64,000 nt of DNA. Source: Alphaproteobacteria bacterium (GTDB taxonomy: Bacteria > Myxococcota_A > UBA796 > GCA-2862545). The stretch is from the NCBI GenBank assembly GCA_020632915.1, contig JACKEP010000018.1:1-64000 (forward strand), read 5' to 3'. The translations under genes were made by a program, and so were the position numbers. Below are positions 26,486 through 35,642 of the stretch, piece by piece (position 1 is the stretch's first letter; every line of letters starts with the position of its first letter). The notes under the pieces are model-generated. The model saw only the letters and a list, made by a program, of their open reading frames with translations, had not been told where the DNA came from and ran no database searches.

Positions 26486-29400
26486 ATGCGACTCCTGCTG
26501 CTCTCCCTTCTGTCCTGGACCGCCGTGATGTCCACCGCTGCGCAAGCGCGCAACTGGAACGTCCCCGGCGATGCCCCCACGGTGGCGGCAGCCGTGGCCC
26601 TGGCCGCCAACAGCGACACGATCACGCTGTTGAACCCCGACGGCAACTTCGTCCATCGCATGGACAACCCCATCACCATCAACAAGAACCTCACCATCCG
26701 CGCCGAGTTCCCGCCGCGCGAGGTGGACGACGAGGACATCGCCGACGACGTCGTGCTCTGGCTCGACGTGCTCGCCGCCTCGGCCGTCGCCGGCTTCAAG
26801 GGCGCGTTCGTCATCCAGGGCAACCGCACGCTCACGTTCGAGAACATCCGGTTCAAGGAGCAGGAGAGCCTCTGCAACGACCGTCGCGACAACGACGGCA
26901 ACGGCCTCACCGACGAGATCGACCCCGCCTGCCTCGGGCTGGTCTTCGACTCGGCCGATCCCGGCGCCATCGGCGCGTTCAGCGGGGAGACGCGCGCGTT
27001 CTACGTCGAGCAGAACGGCACGCTGATCATCCGCAACGCCGAGCTCCAGGGCTGGTCGTTCGGCGTGGAGGGCAACGTCCTGTTCGCCCGCGACGCCAAC
27101 CGCATCACCATCGAGAACAGCCGGTTCATCTCCAACCTCGGCCTGATCGAGGTCAGCCCGCTCAACGGCGACCTGTCCCGTTCGCGCGGCGCCATCCACG
27201 TCCGCGGCTCCACGCTCGAGCTGTTCGGCAACGAGTTCGACACCAACCAGGCCCGCTACGGCGGCGCGGTGTTCGCCACCGACGGCGCCATCGTCGTGGC
27301 CACCGACAACACGTTCCGCCGGTGCCAGGCCGAGGACGGCGGCGCGATGCACATCGAGTCGTCCACGCTCGACGCCAGCCGCAACTACTTCGTCGAGAAC
27401 GCCAGCAACCTCACCCCGGGCCGCCGCCTGTTCGTCGGCTACGAGGGCGGCGCCATCTACGCCGAAGACAGCGCCATCACGCTGAAGAACAACGTCTTCC
27501 TCGGCAACGTCTCGCTCGACTGGGGCGCGGCGGTCGTGGCGCGGCGCAACTTCCTCGGCACCTCGCCCCCCGTCCTCGAGAACAACGCGTTCATCGAGAA
27601 CAACTCGGTGCTGGAGGGCGGCGCCTCGGTCATGATGATCGAGACGGCGTTCGAGTACCGCAACAACATCTCGTTCGGTGAGGAGACGGGCATCCTCGGC
27701 GCCCAGGACTGGATCCTCGGCCGCGTGCCCACGGTCCGCTACAACGACTTCGCCGGGGTCAACGCCGAGGACATCTTCGTCGGCGACCTCGCGGGCGTCC
27801 CGGTCGACCAGACCACCAACCTCTTCGCCGACCCGCTGTTCGCCTACTACACGCCCCACAGCCACTACGACTCGCGTCTGTGGGACTTCCGCCTCGATCA
27901 GCTCTCGCCGTGCATCGACTCGGGCGACCCCGACCCCGTCTACAACGACGTGGGCGGCAGCCGGAACGACATCGGCGCCTTCGGCGGTGCCCAGACGGGC
28001 GCGGTCGACGCCGACGCCGACGGCTGGATCAACCTGTACGACTGCGCCGACGATCCCAGCGAGATCCGGCCCCCGGGCTCGCCGCCCGCCAACCAGATCT
28101 ACCCGGGCGCCCTCGAGCTCTGCGATGGCTTCGACAACGACTGCAACGGCATCGTCGATGACCGCAAGCGCACCTGGTACACCGACCTGGACTTCGACGG
28201 CTACGGCGACAGCAGCATCCCCGCGGTCGAGGTCTGCCCCGAGCAGGCGCTGCCGCCGCTGCCCAACGGCATCTACGTCACGCTCAGCGGCGACTGCGAC
28301 GACAGCAACGCCCTCGTGAACCCGGGCCGCACCGAGTACTGCGACGACATCGACAACAACTGCAACGGCCAGGTCGACGAGAACATCATCGTCCGCGCCC
28401 ACTACGTCGACGCCGACCTCGACGGCTTCGGCAACCCCGACCCGCGGTTCGTCATCAACGTCGCCTGTCCGCCCGAGGGCTTCTCGCCCTTCTCCGACGA
28501 CTGCAACGACGCCGACCCCAACATCCACCCGCTGATCACGGTCGAGCGCCGCACCCACCTGCCGCTGGCCATCGCCCCGCTCGAGCGCAACGAGGCCGAC
28601 CGCAACCCCGACTACGTGGCCGACGGCATCGACCAGGACTGCGACCTGGTGGACCTCTGCTACGCCGACCTCGACCGCGACGGCTTCGGTGCCTCCACGC
28701 CGGCGGGTGCGGAGCCCACCTACGTGGAAGACAACGACCGCAACTGCCGCAACCTGTCCTCGTTCACCGCCGCCAACGACGGCGACTGCGACGACGGCGA
28801 CCCGAACTCGTTCCCGGGCGGCACCGAGGTGCCGGGCGACAGCCTCGACCAGAACTGCGACGGTCACGACGACTGCTACGAGGATCTCGACGGCGACGGC
28901 TACGGCTCGCTCATCGTGGTCGCCGACGACGACATCGACTGCAACAACGACTCGTCCGCCACGTCGTCCCGTCCGCTCGACTGCGACGACAACCCCGCCA
29001 CCGGCTTCGAGCTCAACCCGGGCGCGGTCGAGGTCTGCGACGGCTTCGACAACAACTGCGACGGCGTGATCGACGAGGTCCTGGGCCAGGGCGCGCAGGA
29101 GTTCTTCGTCGACGCCGACGGCGACGGCTACGGCGACGTGTCCAAGAAGATCCGCGCCTGCGGCAACCCCATCGGGTACAGCCTCGTCGCCGGCGACTGC
29201 GACGACGACGAGCCCCGCGCGTTCCCGGGCAACGACGAGGTCTGCGACGGCATCGACAACAACTGCGAGGCGGGCATCGACGAGAACTCCGCCACCGACA
29301 TCCGTCGCTGGTACGAGGATTCCGATCGCGACGGCTACGGCAACCGCGCCATCTACGAGGAGTCCTGCGAGCAGCCCGACAACGGCGGTCCGTGGGTGGC

Positions 29401-29548
29401 CGCCGGCACGGTGTTCGACTGCGACGACACCACCAACGAGGTGGGCCCCTGCTGCGGTGGCTGCAGCAGCCTCGGTCCGAAGGGTGGCCTGCCGTTCTTC
29501 GTGAGCTTCCTGTCGCTGGCGCTGCTGCGTCGTCGCCGCGAGGACTGA
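26486..29548 (+). CDS. Beta-helix protein with MopE repeats and MYXO-CTERM tail
   Basis: A 1020-residue exported protein. It has a signal peptide (residues 1-23, ending TAAQA). A right-handed parallel beta-helix (about 30-500) with pectate-lyase-like steps such as IRNAELQGW, LFGNEFDTNQARYGGA and LKNNVFLGN follows. Then come about six MopE-type units (about 510-985) with repeated GDCDD, CDGFDNDCNG and DxDGDGYG. The end carries CCGGCSSLG, a hydrophobic span and LRRRRED, a clear MYXO-CTERM sorting signal. It is expected on the cell surface, possibly binding Ca or Cu. GAGGA precedes the ATG. A hairpin terminator follows at 29592. Confidence 0.9.
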   Translation: MRLLLLSLLSWTAVMSTAAQARNWNVPGDAPTVAAAVALAANSDTITLLNPDGNFVHRMDNPITINKNLTIRAEFPPREVDDEDIADDVVLWLDVLAASAVAGFKGAFVIQGNRTLTFENIRFKEQESLCNDRRDNDGNGLTDEIDPACLGLVFDSADPGAIGAFSGETRAFYVEQNGTLIIRNAELQGWSFGVEGNVLFARDANRITIENSRFISNLGLIEVSPLNGDLSRSRGAIHVRGSTLELFGNEFDTNQARYGGAVFATDGAIVVATDNTFRRCQAEDGGAMHIESSTLDASRNYFVENASNLTPGRRLFVGYEGGAIYAEDSAITLKNNVFLGNVSLDWGAAVVARRNFLGTSPPVLENNAFIENNSVLEGGASVMMIETAFEYRNNISFGEETGILGAQDWILGRVPTVRYNDFAGVNAEDIFVGDLAGVPVDQTTNLFADPLFAYYTPHSHYDSRLWDFRLDQLSPCIDSGDPDPVYNDVGGSRNDIGAFGGAQTGAVDADADGWINLYDCADDPSEIRPPGSPPANQIYPGALELCDGFDNDCNGIVDDRKRTWYTDLDFDGYGDSSIPAVEVCPEQALPPLPNGIYVTLSGDCDDSNALVNPGRTEYCDDIDNNCNGQVDENIIVRAHYVDADLDGFGNPDPRFVINVACPPEGFSPFSDDCNDADPNIHPLITVERRTHLPLAIAPLERNEADRNPDYVADGIDQDCDLVDLCYADLDRDGFGASTPAGAEPTYVEDNDRNCRNLSSFTAANDGDCDDGDPNSFPGGTEVPGDSLDQNCDGHDDCYEDLDGDGYGSLIVVADDDIDCNNDSSATSSRPLDCDDNPATGFELNPGAVEVCDGFDNNCDGVIDEVLGQGAQEFFVDADGDGYGDVSKKIRACGNPIGYSLVAGDCDDDEPRAFPGNDEVCDGIDNNCEAGIDENSATDIRRWYEDSDRDGYGNRAIYEESCEQPDNGGPWVAAGTVFDCDDTTNEVGPCCGGCSSLGPKGGLPFFVSFLSLALLRRRRED

Positions 29549-29591
29549 CCGGAGCGCGCACCCCCGGCCGGTGGGTCGGGGCGTCGCGAAA

Positions 29592-29621
29592 CGAGGGCGG
29601 CACCGTCGGGTGTCGCCCTCG
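29592..29621. terminator. Bidirectional hairpin terminator
   Basis: CGAGGGCGgCACC, loop GTCG, GGTGtCGCCCTCG: a 13-bp stem with one mismatch, followed on the plus strand by GCTGCTTTCT. It lies between two convergent genes and could serve both. Confidence 0.7.
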
Positions 29622-29665
29622 CTGCTTTCTCGACCGCCGGACGGCGCGCGCCGACCGGCAGACGC

Positions 29666-30484
29666 CTACGCCGCGGCCGTCCAGTGGGCGCGCAGGGCGG
29701 CGTTGACCTCGGCGGCCTTCTCCGACAGCACGCCGTGGCCCGCGCGCGGCACCGCGACGAGCCGAGCGCCGGGGATGGCGCGCGCCATCCGGTCGGTCTG
29801 CGCGGGCCGCACGAGCACGTCCTCGTCGCCGCGGAGCACGAGTGTGGGCAGATCGGCCAGCTCGCCGAGGCGGCCGTAGGTGTCGTGGCGCAGGATCGCG
29901 CGCAGGTGGCGCAGACGCACGCCGGGGTCGGAAGGCGTGCTGATGGCCTGCAGGTCGTCGGGCGAGAACGGCATGGCGTCGGGGCGGGCGAGGGCCTCGT
30001 CGGTGTAGAGCACCCGCTTGAGCGCCTCCAGCCGCTCCGCCGGCGTGCGGGCGAGGTTGGCCTGCACGAACAGACGCAGCCCGCGTGGGCTGGGCAACAG
30101 CCTGTGCGGGCCGCCGCCCGCGTGCGTCGCGATCAGCGCCAGGCTGCGGACGCGGTCCCGGTGACGCAGCGCCAGGTGCTGGGCGATCATGCCGCCCATC
30201 GACACCCCGGCGACGTGGGCGCGCTCCCAGCCCAGCGTGTCGAGCAGCGCGGCCGCGTCGTCGGCCAGGGAGGCCATCGTGGCGCCATCCGCCGCGTCGC
30301 CGGACGAGCTCTGGCCGAGGCCGCGGACGTCGTACCAGCACAGGCGGTGGGCGTCGCGCTGCGCCTCGAACACCGGGCGCCACGCGATGCCGGACATGCC
30401 GAAGCCCATGATGAGCAGCACCGGCGGACCCGCCTGGCCCTCGACGACGTAGCGGCAGGTGTGGCCGCGCAGGGTGGCGATCAC
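29666..30484 (-). CDS. Alpha/beta-fold hydrolase
   Basis: A 272-residue alpha/beta hydrolase. Seen: LLIMGFGMSG (oxyanion-hole region, about residues 23-32), the nucleophile elbow GVSMGG (Ser about 94), LRGDEDVLV with the acid (about 218) and a late GHGVLSEK with the catalytic His. There is no signal peptide. It belongs to the broad RsbQ/esterase/epoxide-hydrolase class; the substrate cannot be told. The GTG start overlaps the stop of the sulfatase-fold gene by 4 bp (GTGA), so they are co-translated and may act in one pathway. Confidence 0.88.
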   Translation of the reverse strand: MIATLRGHTCRYVVEGQAGPPVLLIMGFGMSGIAWRPVFEAQRDAHRLCWYDVRGLGQSSSGDAADGATMASLADDAAALLDTLGWERAHVAGVSMGGMIAQHLALRHRDRVRSLALIATHAGGGPHRLLPSPRGLRLFVQANLARTPAERLEALKRVLYTDEALARPDAMPFSPDDLQAISTPSDPGVRLRHLRAILRHDTYGRLGELADLPTLVLRGDEDVLVRPAQTDRMARAIPGARLVAVPRAGHGVLSEKAAEVNAALRAHWTAAA

Positions 30485-31983
30485 GGGGCCTCCGGGGCGC
30501 TCGGCGCCGCGGGGGCGTCCTCTGCCTTCGGTTCGGGCTCGGGGACGAGGCCATCGCCCGGTCCGCCGTCGTCGCCCACGTACCCGAGCGCCCTCAGCGC
30601 CTCGATCTCGGCGTCGGACATCGGCACGGTGTGGCCGCTACCCAGCTGGGTGCCGCGCGCCTGCTGCACGGCGAGCGTCTCGGTGAGCGCCACCTCGCAG
30701 TCGGCCGCGCGCGGGTCGTCCTGCAGCGGCGCCAGCTCGTAGGGGTCGGCGGTCAGGTCCCACAGCTGCACGGACTCGCCCTGGGACCACACGCACTTGA
30801 GCGCGGGCCCCGTGAGGGCGTACGTCATCGACACGCCGAACTGGAGCTGGCGCTCGGAGGTCTGCGACAGCACCGGTCGCTCCTGGAAGTCGCGCGCGAG
30901 CACGTCGCGACCGCTCGCCTGACCGAGGAAGCCGTCGACGTGGGGCAGGGGAGCGCGCCGCAGGGCGGTGGGCAGCACGTCGGCCGCGGAGAGCAGGGTG
31001 GGGTTGCGCGCGGGCTCCGCGCCGGGCCAACGCATCAGCAACGGGGCGTGGAGCTGTTCACCCCACACGAGGCCGTGGCCGGGCTCACCGTGCTGGTTCA
31101 GGCCCTCGCCGTGGTCGCCCATCACCACCAGCAGCGTGGCGTCGTCGAACCGACCGCGGGCCCGCAGGCCGTCCAGCACGCGCGCGAGCTGGTCGTCCAT
31201 GAACCGGATCTCGGCGTCGTAGGCGTTGATGGTGGGCTTGGCGCGCACGGCGCCGCCGGTGGGGCGGTGGGTGACCTTGTCGACGTGGTGGGCGTCCATC
31301 CACGCGTCGAGCACCTCGCCGTCCTCGCCGAAGTCGCCGTAGCGGGGCGGCGCCGTGTAGGGGTTGTGGGGGTCGTAGAAGTGGACCCAGAACACCATCG
31401 GCTGGTCGACCGGGGCCGACCCGAGCCAGGCGAGGGCAGCGTCGGCGGTCTTGTCGCCAGAGCGCTCGATGCGGTCGGGCTCGTCGAAGACGTCGAAGCC
31501 GGCCTCGATGCCGCTGGTGTGGTTGAGCGGCGCGGCCGACACGAACGCGGCCGTCTGGTAGCCCTGGCCGCGCGCCCAGGTGGCCAGCGTGGTGAGGCCG
31601 TCGCTGGGGAGGAACTTCTGCCCGCCGTGCTGCACGTTGGCGAGGATGCCGTGCTCGGCCGGCCACGTGCCGGTGAACAGCGAGGTGTGGGTGGGCAGGG
31701 TGGTGGCCATCGGCACCACGAGGTGCTCGAACAGCACGCTGCTGCGGGCCAGCGCGTCGAACGTGGGCGACGTGGACCGGAAGTAGCCGTAGCTGCCGAG
31801 GTGGTCGGCGCGGGTGGTGTCGAGCGTGATCACGACGATGTCGGGCGCCAGGCCGCCCGCGGGGGCGTCGCCGTCGTCGGGCGGGTCGGCGGTGAGCGGC
31901 AGCGCGACCATCGCGCCGGTGACGACGCCGGCGACGGCGAGCAGGACCAGGGCCACGACGATGCGGGAGGGCGAGGCGCTCAT
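30481..31983 (-). CDS. Sulfatase-fold membrane-anchored protein
   Basis: A 500-residue protein of the alkaline-phosphatase/sulfatase superfamily. An N-terminal membrane anchor (about 8-32) is followed by VVITLDTTRADHLGSYGY (metal site, about 52-69), TTLPTHTSLFTG (active-site turn, about 96-107), and MGDHGEGLNQHG (second metal site). True sulfatases need CxPxR for formylglycine; here the aligned residues are Thr-Leu-Pro-Thr-His. It may instead use threonine, as phosphotransferases of this fold do, or bind without catalysis. A C-terminal LRALGYVGD motif is shared with the next two proteins. GGAG precedes the ATG. It is divergent from its two paralogues across 145 bp. Confidence 0.85.
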   Translation of the reverse strand: MSASPSRIVVALVLLAVAGVVTGAMVALPLTADPPDDGDAPAGGLAPDIVVITLDTTRADHLGSYGYFRSTSPTFDALARSSVLFEHLVVPMATTLPTHTSLFTGTWPAEHGILANVQHGGQKFLPSDGLTTLATWARGQGYQTAAFVSAAPLNHTSGIEAGFDVFDEPDRIERSGDKTADAALAWLGSAPVDQPMVFWVHFYDPHNPYTAPPRYGDFGEDGEVLDAWMDAHHVDKVTHRPTGGAVRAKPTINAYDAEIRFMDDQLARVLDGLRARGRFDDATLLVVMGDHGEGLNQHGEPGHGLVWGEQLHAPLLMRWPGAEPARNPTLLSAADVLPTALRRAPLPHVDGFLGQASGRDVLARDFQERPVLSQTSERQLQFGVSMTYALTGPALKCVWSQGESVQLWDLTADPYELAPLQDDPRAADCEVALTETLAVQQARGTQLGSGHTVPMSDAEIEALRALGYVGDDGGPGDGLVPEPEPKAEDAPAAPSAPEAP

Positions 31984-32128
31984 GGGGCTCCGTGGACACT
32001 CGGGCGTTGGGATAACCAAGCGACCGGGGGCGTGTCGCGGCACGCTCCCAACGAGGTGGTGGGCCCGTCCACCCGCTGGCTGTCGCCCCACCGACGGGTC
32101 ATACAGGCAGCCTGCCACGAGGACGTCC

Positions 32129-33862
32129 ATGCCCCGCTCGCTCCCCCTCGCTCCGCTGCTCGTCGCCGGCCTCGCCGCGCTCGCCCTGCCCGGGTGCAGC
32201 TGGTTCGGGGGCGACGACGCCGACAGCGCCGCGAAGGACGACGGGGCCAAGGCGGCCGGTCCGGCGAAGGGGCGCAAGGGCGGCAAGGCGGGCAAGGCCA
32301 AGGCGCCCGAGCCGCCGCCGCCCCCCAAGCCGCCCGCGCCCGACGGTCCCAACGTGCTGCTCATCGTGTGGGACACCACCCGCGCCGACCACCTGAGCCT
32401 GTACGGCTACGACCGTCCCACCACGCCGCGGCTTGAGGCGTTCGCCAAGGACGCCGTCGTCTACGACCGCGTGGTCAGCCCCGGCATGTGGACGCTGCCG
32501 TCCCACTCGGCCCTGTTCACCGGGCTGCCCGTGTCGGCCCACGGCGCCAACTCCGGCCACAAGTGGCTCGACGGCCGGTTCACCACGATGGCCGAGGCGT
32601 TCCGCGACACCGGCTACGACACCTACCTGTTCTCGGCCAACCCCTACCTGGGCGACCACACGAACATGGGCCAGGGCTTCGAGACCCGCGAGTTCCCGTG
32701 GGACGCGAAGTGGAAGAAGAAGGCCCACGACGCCACGTTCGCCAAGATCGTCGACCGCGACGCGTCGAACTCGCTGGCGCCGCAGTGGAAGGAGACCACC
32801 TACAAGGCCGGTCGCAGCAACGACAAGACGAAGGACGCCGGCCTCGTCACGGCCGAGGCGCTGTTCTCCTGGATCGACAGCCGCCCCGAGCCCGAGCGGC
32901 CGTGGTTCGGCTTCCTCAACTACATGGAGACGCACGTCCCGCGCGTGCCGAGCATGGAGAGCCGCAAGGCGCTGTTCGATGACGCCACCATCGACCAGCA
33001 GCTGGCCCTCGACCAGTCGTTCGGCTTCCTGTTGGCCTACACGATGAACCTGCACGAGTACACGCCCGAGCAGATCGCCATCATCACGTCCACCTACGAC
33101 GCCGCCGTACGCGACCTCGACGCCGCCACGGGTGGCCTGCTCGACCAGCTGGCCGAGCGCGGCGAGCTCGACGACACCATCGTGGTCATCACCGCCGATC
33201 ACGGCGAGCACCTCGGCGAGCACCACCGCATCGGCCACAAGTTCAGCGTCTACCAGCCGCTGGTCCACGTGCCGCTCGTGATCCGCTACCCGAAGAAGAT
33301 GACGCCCGCCCACGTGGCCCAGGTGGTCAGCAACCTGTCGGTGTTCGCCACCGTCGCCGAGCTCGCCGGCGTGCCGCTGCCCGCCGAGAGCCAGTCCAAG
33401 AGCCTCCTCCACCTCGACGCCCACCCCGACTACGCCGTGGCCGAGATGGTCAAGGCCACGCCGCAGGCGCTGATGCGCATGGACAAGGTCCACGACGACT
33501 TCGACCACACGCCGTTCCAGCGCACCTACAAGAGCATCGAGACCGCCGACGCCAAGTGCATCCGCGTGAGCGACGGCACGATGCAGCTGTACGCCGAGCC
33601 CGGCGACCCGCTGGAGGCCCACGATCTGGCGCCCGCCCAGCCCGAGCGCGCCGAGACGCTGTGCGCCCGCATCGACGACTACCTGGGCACCTTCCCGGCC
33701 TACGACCCCAAGCTCAAGTCCGCCGACGACGACCCCGACGCGAAGATGGACGCGGCCACCAAGGCCCGGCTGATGGCGCTCGGCTACCTCGACGAGCGCG
33801 AGGGCGACGGCGACGACGGCGAGGCCCCGCCCTCCGGCGCGCACGAGGAGCAGCACCCGTGA
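32129..33862 (+). CDS. Sulfatase-fold lipoprotein 1
   Basis: A 577-residue predicted lipoprotein. It has lipobox LPGC (Cys about residue 22), then an Ala/Lys/Pro-rich linker to about residue 70. The catalytic domain has NVLLIVWDTTRADHLSLYGY and MWTLPSHSALFTG, the latter again lacking the CxPxR sulfatase motif (T-L-P-S-H instead), plus ITADHGEHLGEH and a C-terminal LMALGYLDE. Substrate unknown: sulfate esters, phosphate esters or phosphoethanolamine transfer are all possible for the fold. GAGGA precedes the ATG. Its stop overlaps the start of the next paralogue by 4 bp (GTGA). Confidence 0.86.
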   Translation: MPRSLPLAPLLVAGLAALALPGCSWFGGDDADSAAKDDGAKAAGPAKGRKGGKAGKAKAPEPPPPPKPPAPDGPNVLLIVWDTTRADHLSLYGYDRPTTPRLEAFAKDAVVYDRVVSPGMWTLPSHSALFTGLPVSAHGANSGHKWLDGRFTTMAEAFRDTGYDTYLFSANPYLGDHTNMGQGFETREFPWDAKWKKKAHDATFAKIVDRDASNSLAPQWKETTYKAGRSNDKTKDAGLVTAEALFSWIDSRPEPERPWFGFLNYMETHVPRVPSMESRKALFDDATIDQQLALDQSFGFLLAYTMNLHEYTPEQIAIITSTYDAAVRDLDAATGGLLDQLAERGELDDTIVVITADHGEHLGEHHRIGHKFSVYQPLVHVPLVIRYPKKMTPAHVAQVVSNLSVFATVAELAGVPLPAESQSKSLLHLDAHPDYAVAEMVKATPQALMRMDKVHDDFDHTPFQRTYKSIETADAKCIRVSDGTMQLYAEPGDPLEAHDLAPAQPERAETLCARIDDYLGTFPAYDPKLKSADDDPDAKMDAATKARLMALGYLDEREGDGDDGEAPPSGAHEEQHP

Positions 33863-35517
33863 CCACGCTCCTGCTCGCGCTCGCCCTGACGGGGTGCTGG
33901 TCGGCACCCTCCGACGACGCTGCGGCCCCGCCCGACGCCGCCGCGAAGGCCGACAAGCCCGGCAAGGGCACCAAGGCCGACAAGTCCGGCAAGGCCCACG
34001 ACACCGACGAGCCCGCCGCCGGCGACGACGACGACGCCGAGCCCCAGCGCAAGGTCCACGCCGATCGCCCGCCGGCGCCGCAGGGCCCCAACGTGCTGGT
34101 CATCGTGTGGGACACGGTGCGCGCCGACCACACCTCGCTGTACGGCTACGACAAGCCCACCACGCCCCACCTGGCCGCGTGGGCGGCGGCCAACGGCGTC
34201 GTCTACGACCGGGCCGTCAGCCCTGGCGTGTGGACGCTGCCCAGCCACGCCAGCCTGTTCACCGCGCTCCCGGGACGCACCCACGGGGTCGACGCCGCCC
34301 ACACCCGCCTCGACGACAGCTTCACCACGTTCGCGATGCGGTTCTCCGACCTCGGCTACGACACCTACGCCTTCGTCTCGAACCCCTACATCATGGACGG
34401 CAGCCACCTGCTGGAGGGCTTCGATCTCGTCGACCGGCCGTGGCAGAACCCGTGGCGCACCAAGGTCCACGACCACATCGCCAGCAAGCTCATCCCCGAC
34501 GACGCCTCCACGCCGCTGTCGCCCCAGTGGCCGCGCGGCGGGGGCAACAACAAGTACCTCTTCAAGGAGTCCGGCCCGGTCCTCGCCGAGGCCGTGTTCC
34601 AGCGCCTCGAGGAGCGGCAGGACGACGGTCGGCCGTGGTTCGTCTTCGTCAACTACATGGAGGCCCACCTGCCGCGCATCCCGACGCTCGCGTCGCGGCA
34701 GGCGGTGATGACCCCCGACGAGATCGCGCGCAGCTACCACGTCGAGCAGACCACCGAGCGCTTCCACCGCTACATGACCGGCGTCGAGGACTTCGACGAC
34801 GCCGACCTGGCGGCCCTGCGCGGCGTCTACGACGCGGCGCTCATCGATCTCGACGCCGCCACGAAGGAGCTGCTCGACGGCCTGCGCGCCCGCGGCCTCG
34901 ACGACGACACCATCGTGGTGCTCACGTCCGACCACGGCGAGTCGCTGGGCGAGCACAAGCTGCTGCTGCACAAGTACGCGATCTACAACGCGCTCACGCG
35001 CGTGCCGTTGGTGGTGAGCTGGCCGGGCCACCTCACGCCCGGTCACGTGACCGACGCCGTCAGCGTGGCCGACGTGCTCCCCAAGGTCATCGAGCTCGGC
35101 CACATCCCGTTCGCCGAGCCCGTGCTCACCGAGCTCGCCGCGCGCCCGGCGCCGCAACAGCCCGGCGTGGTCTCCGAGTACAACGCGGTCGCCAAGTCGC
35201 TGCTCAAGCAGTTCTTCCGTCGCCACCCCGGGGCCGAACGGGAGCGCTTCTTCGACACCTGGCAGGCGATCGAACTCGGCGACTACAAGTTCCTCGAGTC
35301 GCGCAAGGGCAAGGCCGAGCTCTACGACGTCGTGCGTGACCCCCACGAGACCCACGACCTCACCGCGGACGAGGCCGCCCAGGCCGAGGCGCTGAAGGCG
35401 GCGCTGGCGGCGTGGCGCGAGGCCGTCCCCGAGCACGGGGAGCGGGCCGACGACGACGACGCCTCGGTCGACCCCGAGCTCAGGAAGGGACTCGAGGCGC
35501 TCGGCTACATGCAGTAG
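33859..35517 (+). CDS. Sulfatase-fold lipoprotein 2
   Basis: A 552-residue paralogue of the preceding protein, same order of motifs: lipobox LTGC at residues 10-13, charged linker (Lys/Asp-rich, to about 70), NVLVIVWDTVRADHTSLYGY, VWTLPSHASLFTA, LTSDHGESLGEH and a C-terminal LEALGYMQ. The signal peptide from the GTG start is unusually short and lacks Lys/Arg in its n-region; an upstream start would lie inside the previous gene. The two are about equally diverged through the whole length, pointing to an old tandem duplication. It likely forms one unit with the first. Confidence 0.85.
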   Translation: MTTLLLALALTGCWSAPSDDAAAPPDAAAKADKPGKGTKADKSGKAHDTDEPAAGDDDDAEPQRKVHADRPPAPQGPNVLVIVWDTVRADHTSLYGYDKPTTPHLAAWAAANGVVYDRAVSPGVWTLPSHASLFTALPGRTHGVDAAHTRLDDSFTTFAMRFSDLGYDTYAFVSNPYIMDGSHLLEGFDLVDRPWQNPWRTKVHDHIASKLIPDDASTPLSPQWPRGGGNNKYLFKESGPVLAEAVFQRLEERQDDGRPWFVFVNYMEAHLPRIPTLASRQAVMTPDEIARSYHVEQTTERFHRYMTGVEDFDDADLAALRGVYDAALIDLDAATKELLDGLRARGLDDDTIVVLTSDHGESLGEHKLLLHKYAIYNALTRVPLVVSWPGHLTPGHVTDAVSVADVLPKVIELGHIPFAEPVLTELAARPAPQQPGVVSEYNAVAKSLLKQFFRRHPGAERERFFDTWQAIELGDYKFLESRKGKAELYDVVRDPHETHDLTADEAAQAEALKAALAAWREAVPEHGERADDDDASVDPELRKGLEALGYMQ

Positions 35518-35600
35518 CGCGGACCGCCACGCGTGCGCTGCGCGGAATTGGCGTTGCGTGCCATGTGGATCTCGGGGAAGATGACCCACTTTGGAGGGTG

Positions 35601-35616
35601 ACCCCCGCTCGGGGGT
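35601..35616 (+). other. Short perfect hairpin upstream of OmpA-family gene
   Basis: ACCCCC, loop GCTC, GGGGGT, located 27 bases before the start codon. No T tract follows, so it is more likely a 5'-UTR structure than a terminator. Confidence 0.4.
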
Positions 35617-35642
35617 GGGGCACCCAGGGGTCGAGGTCCGGC

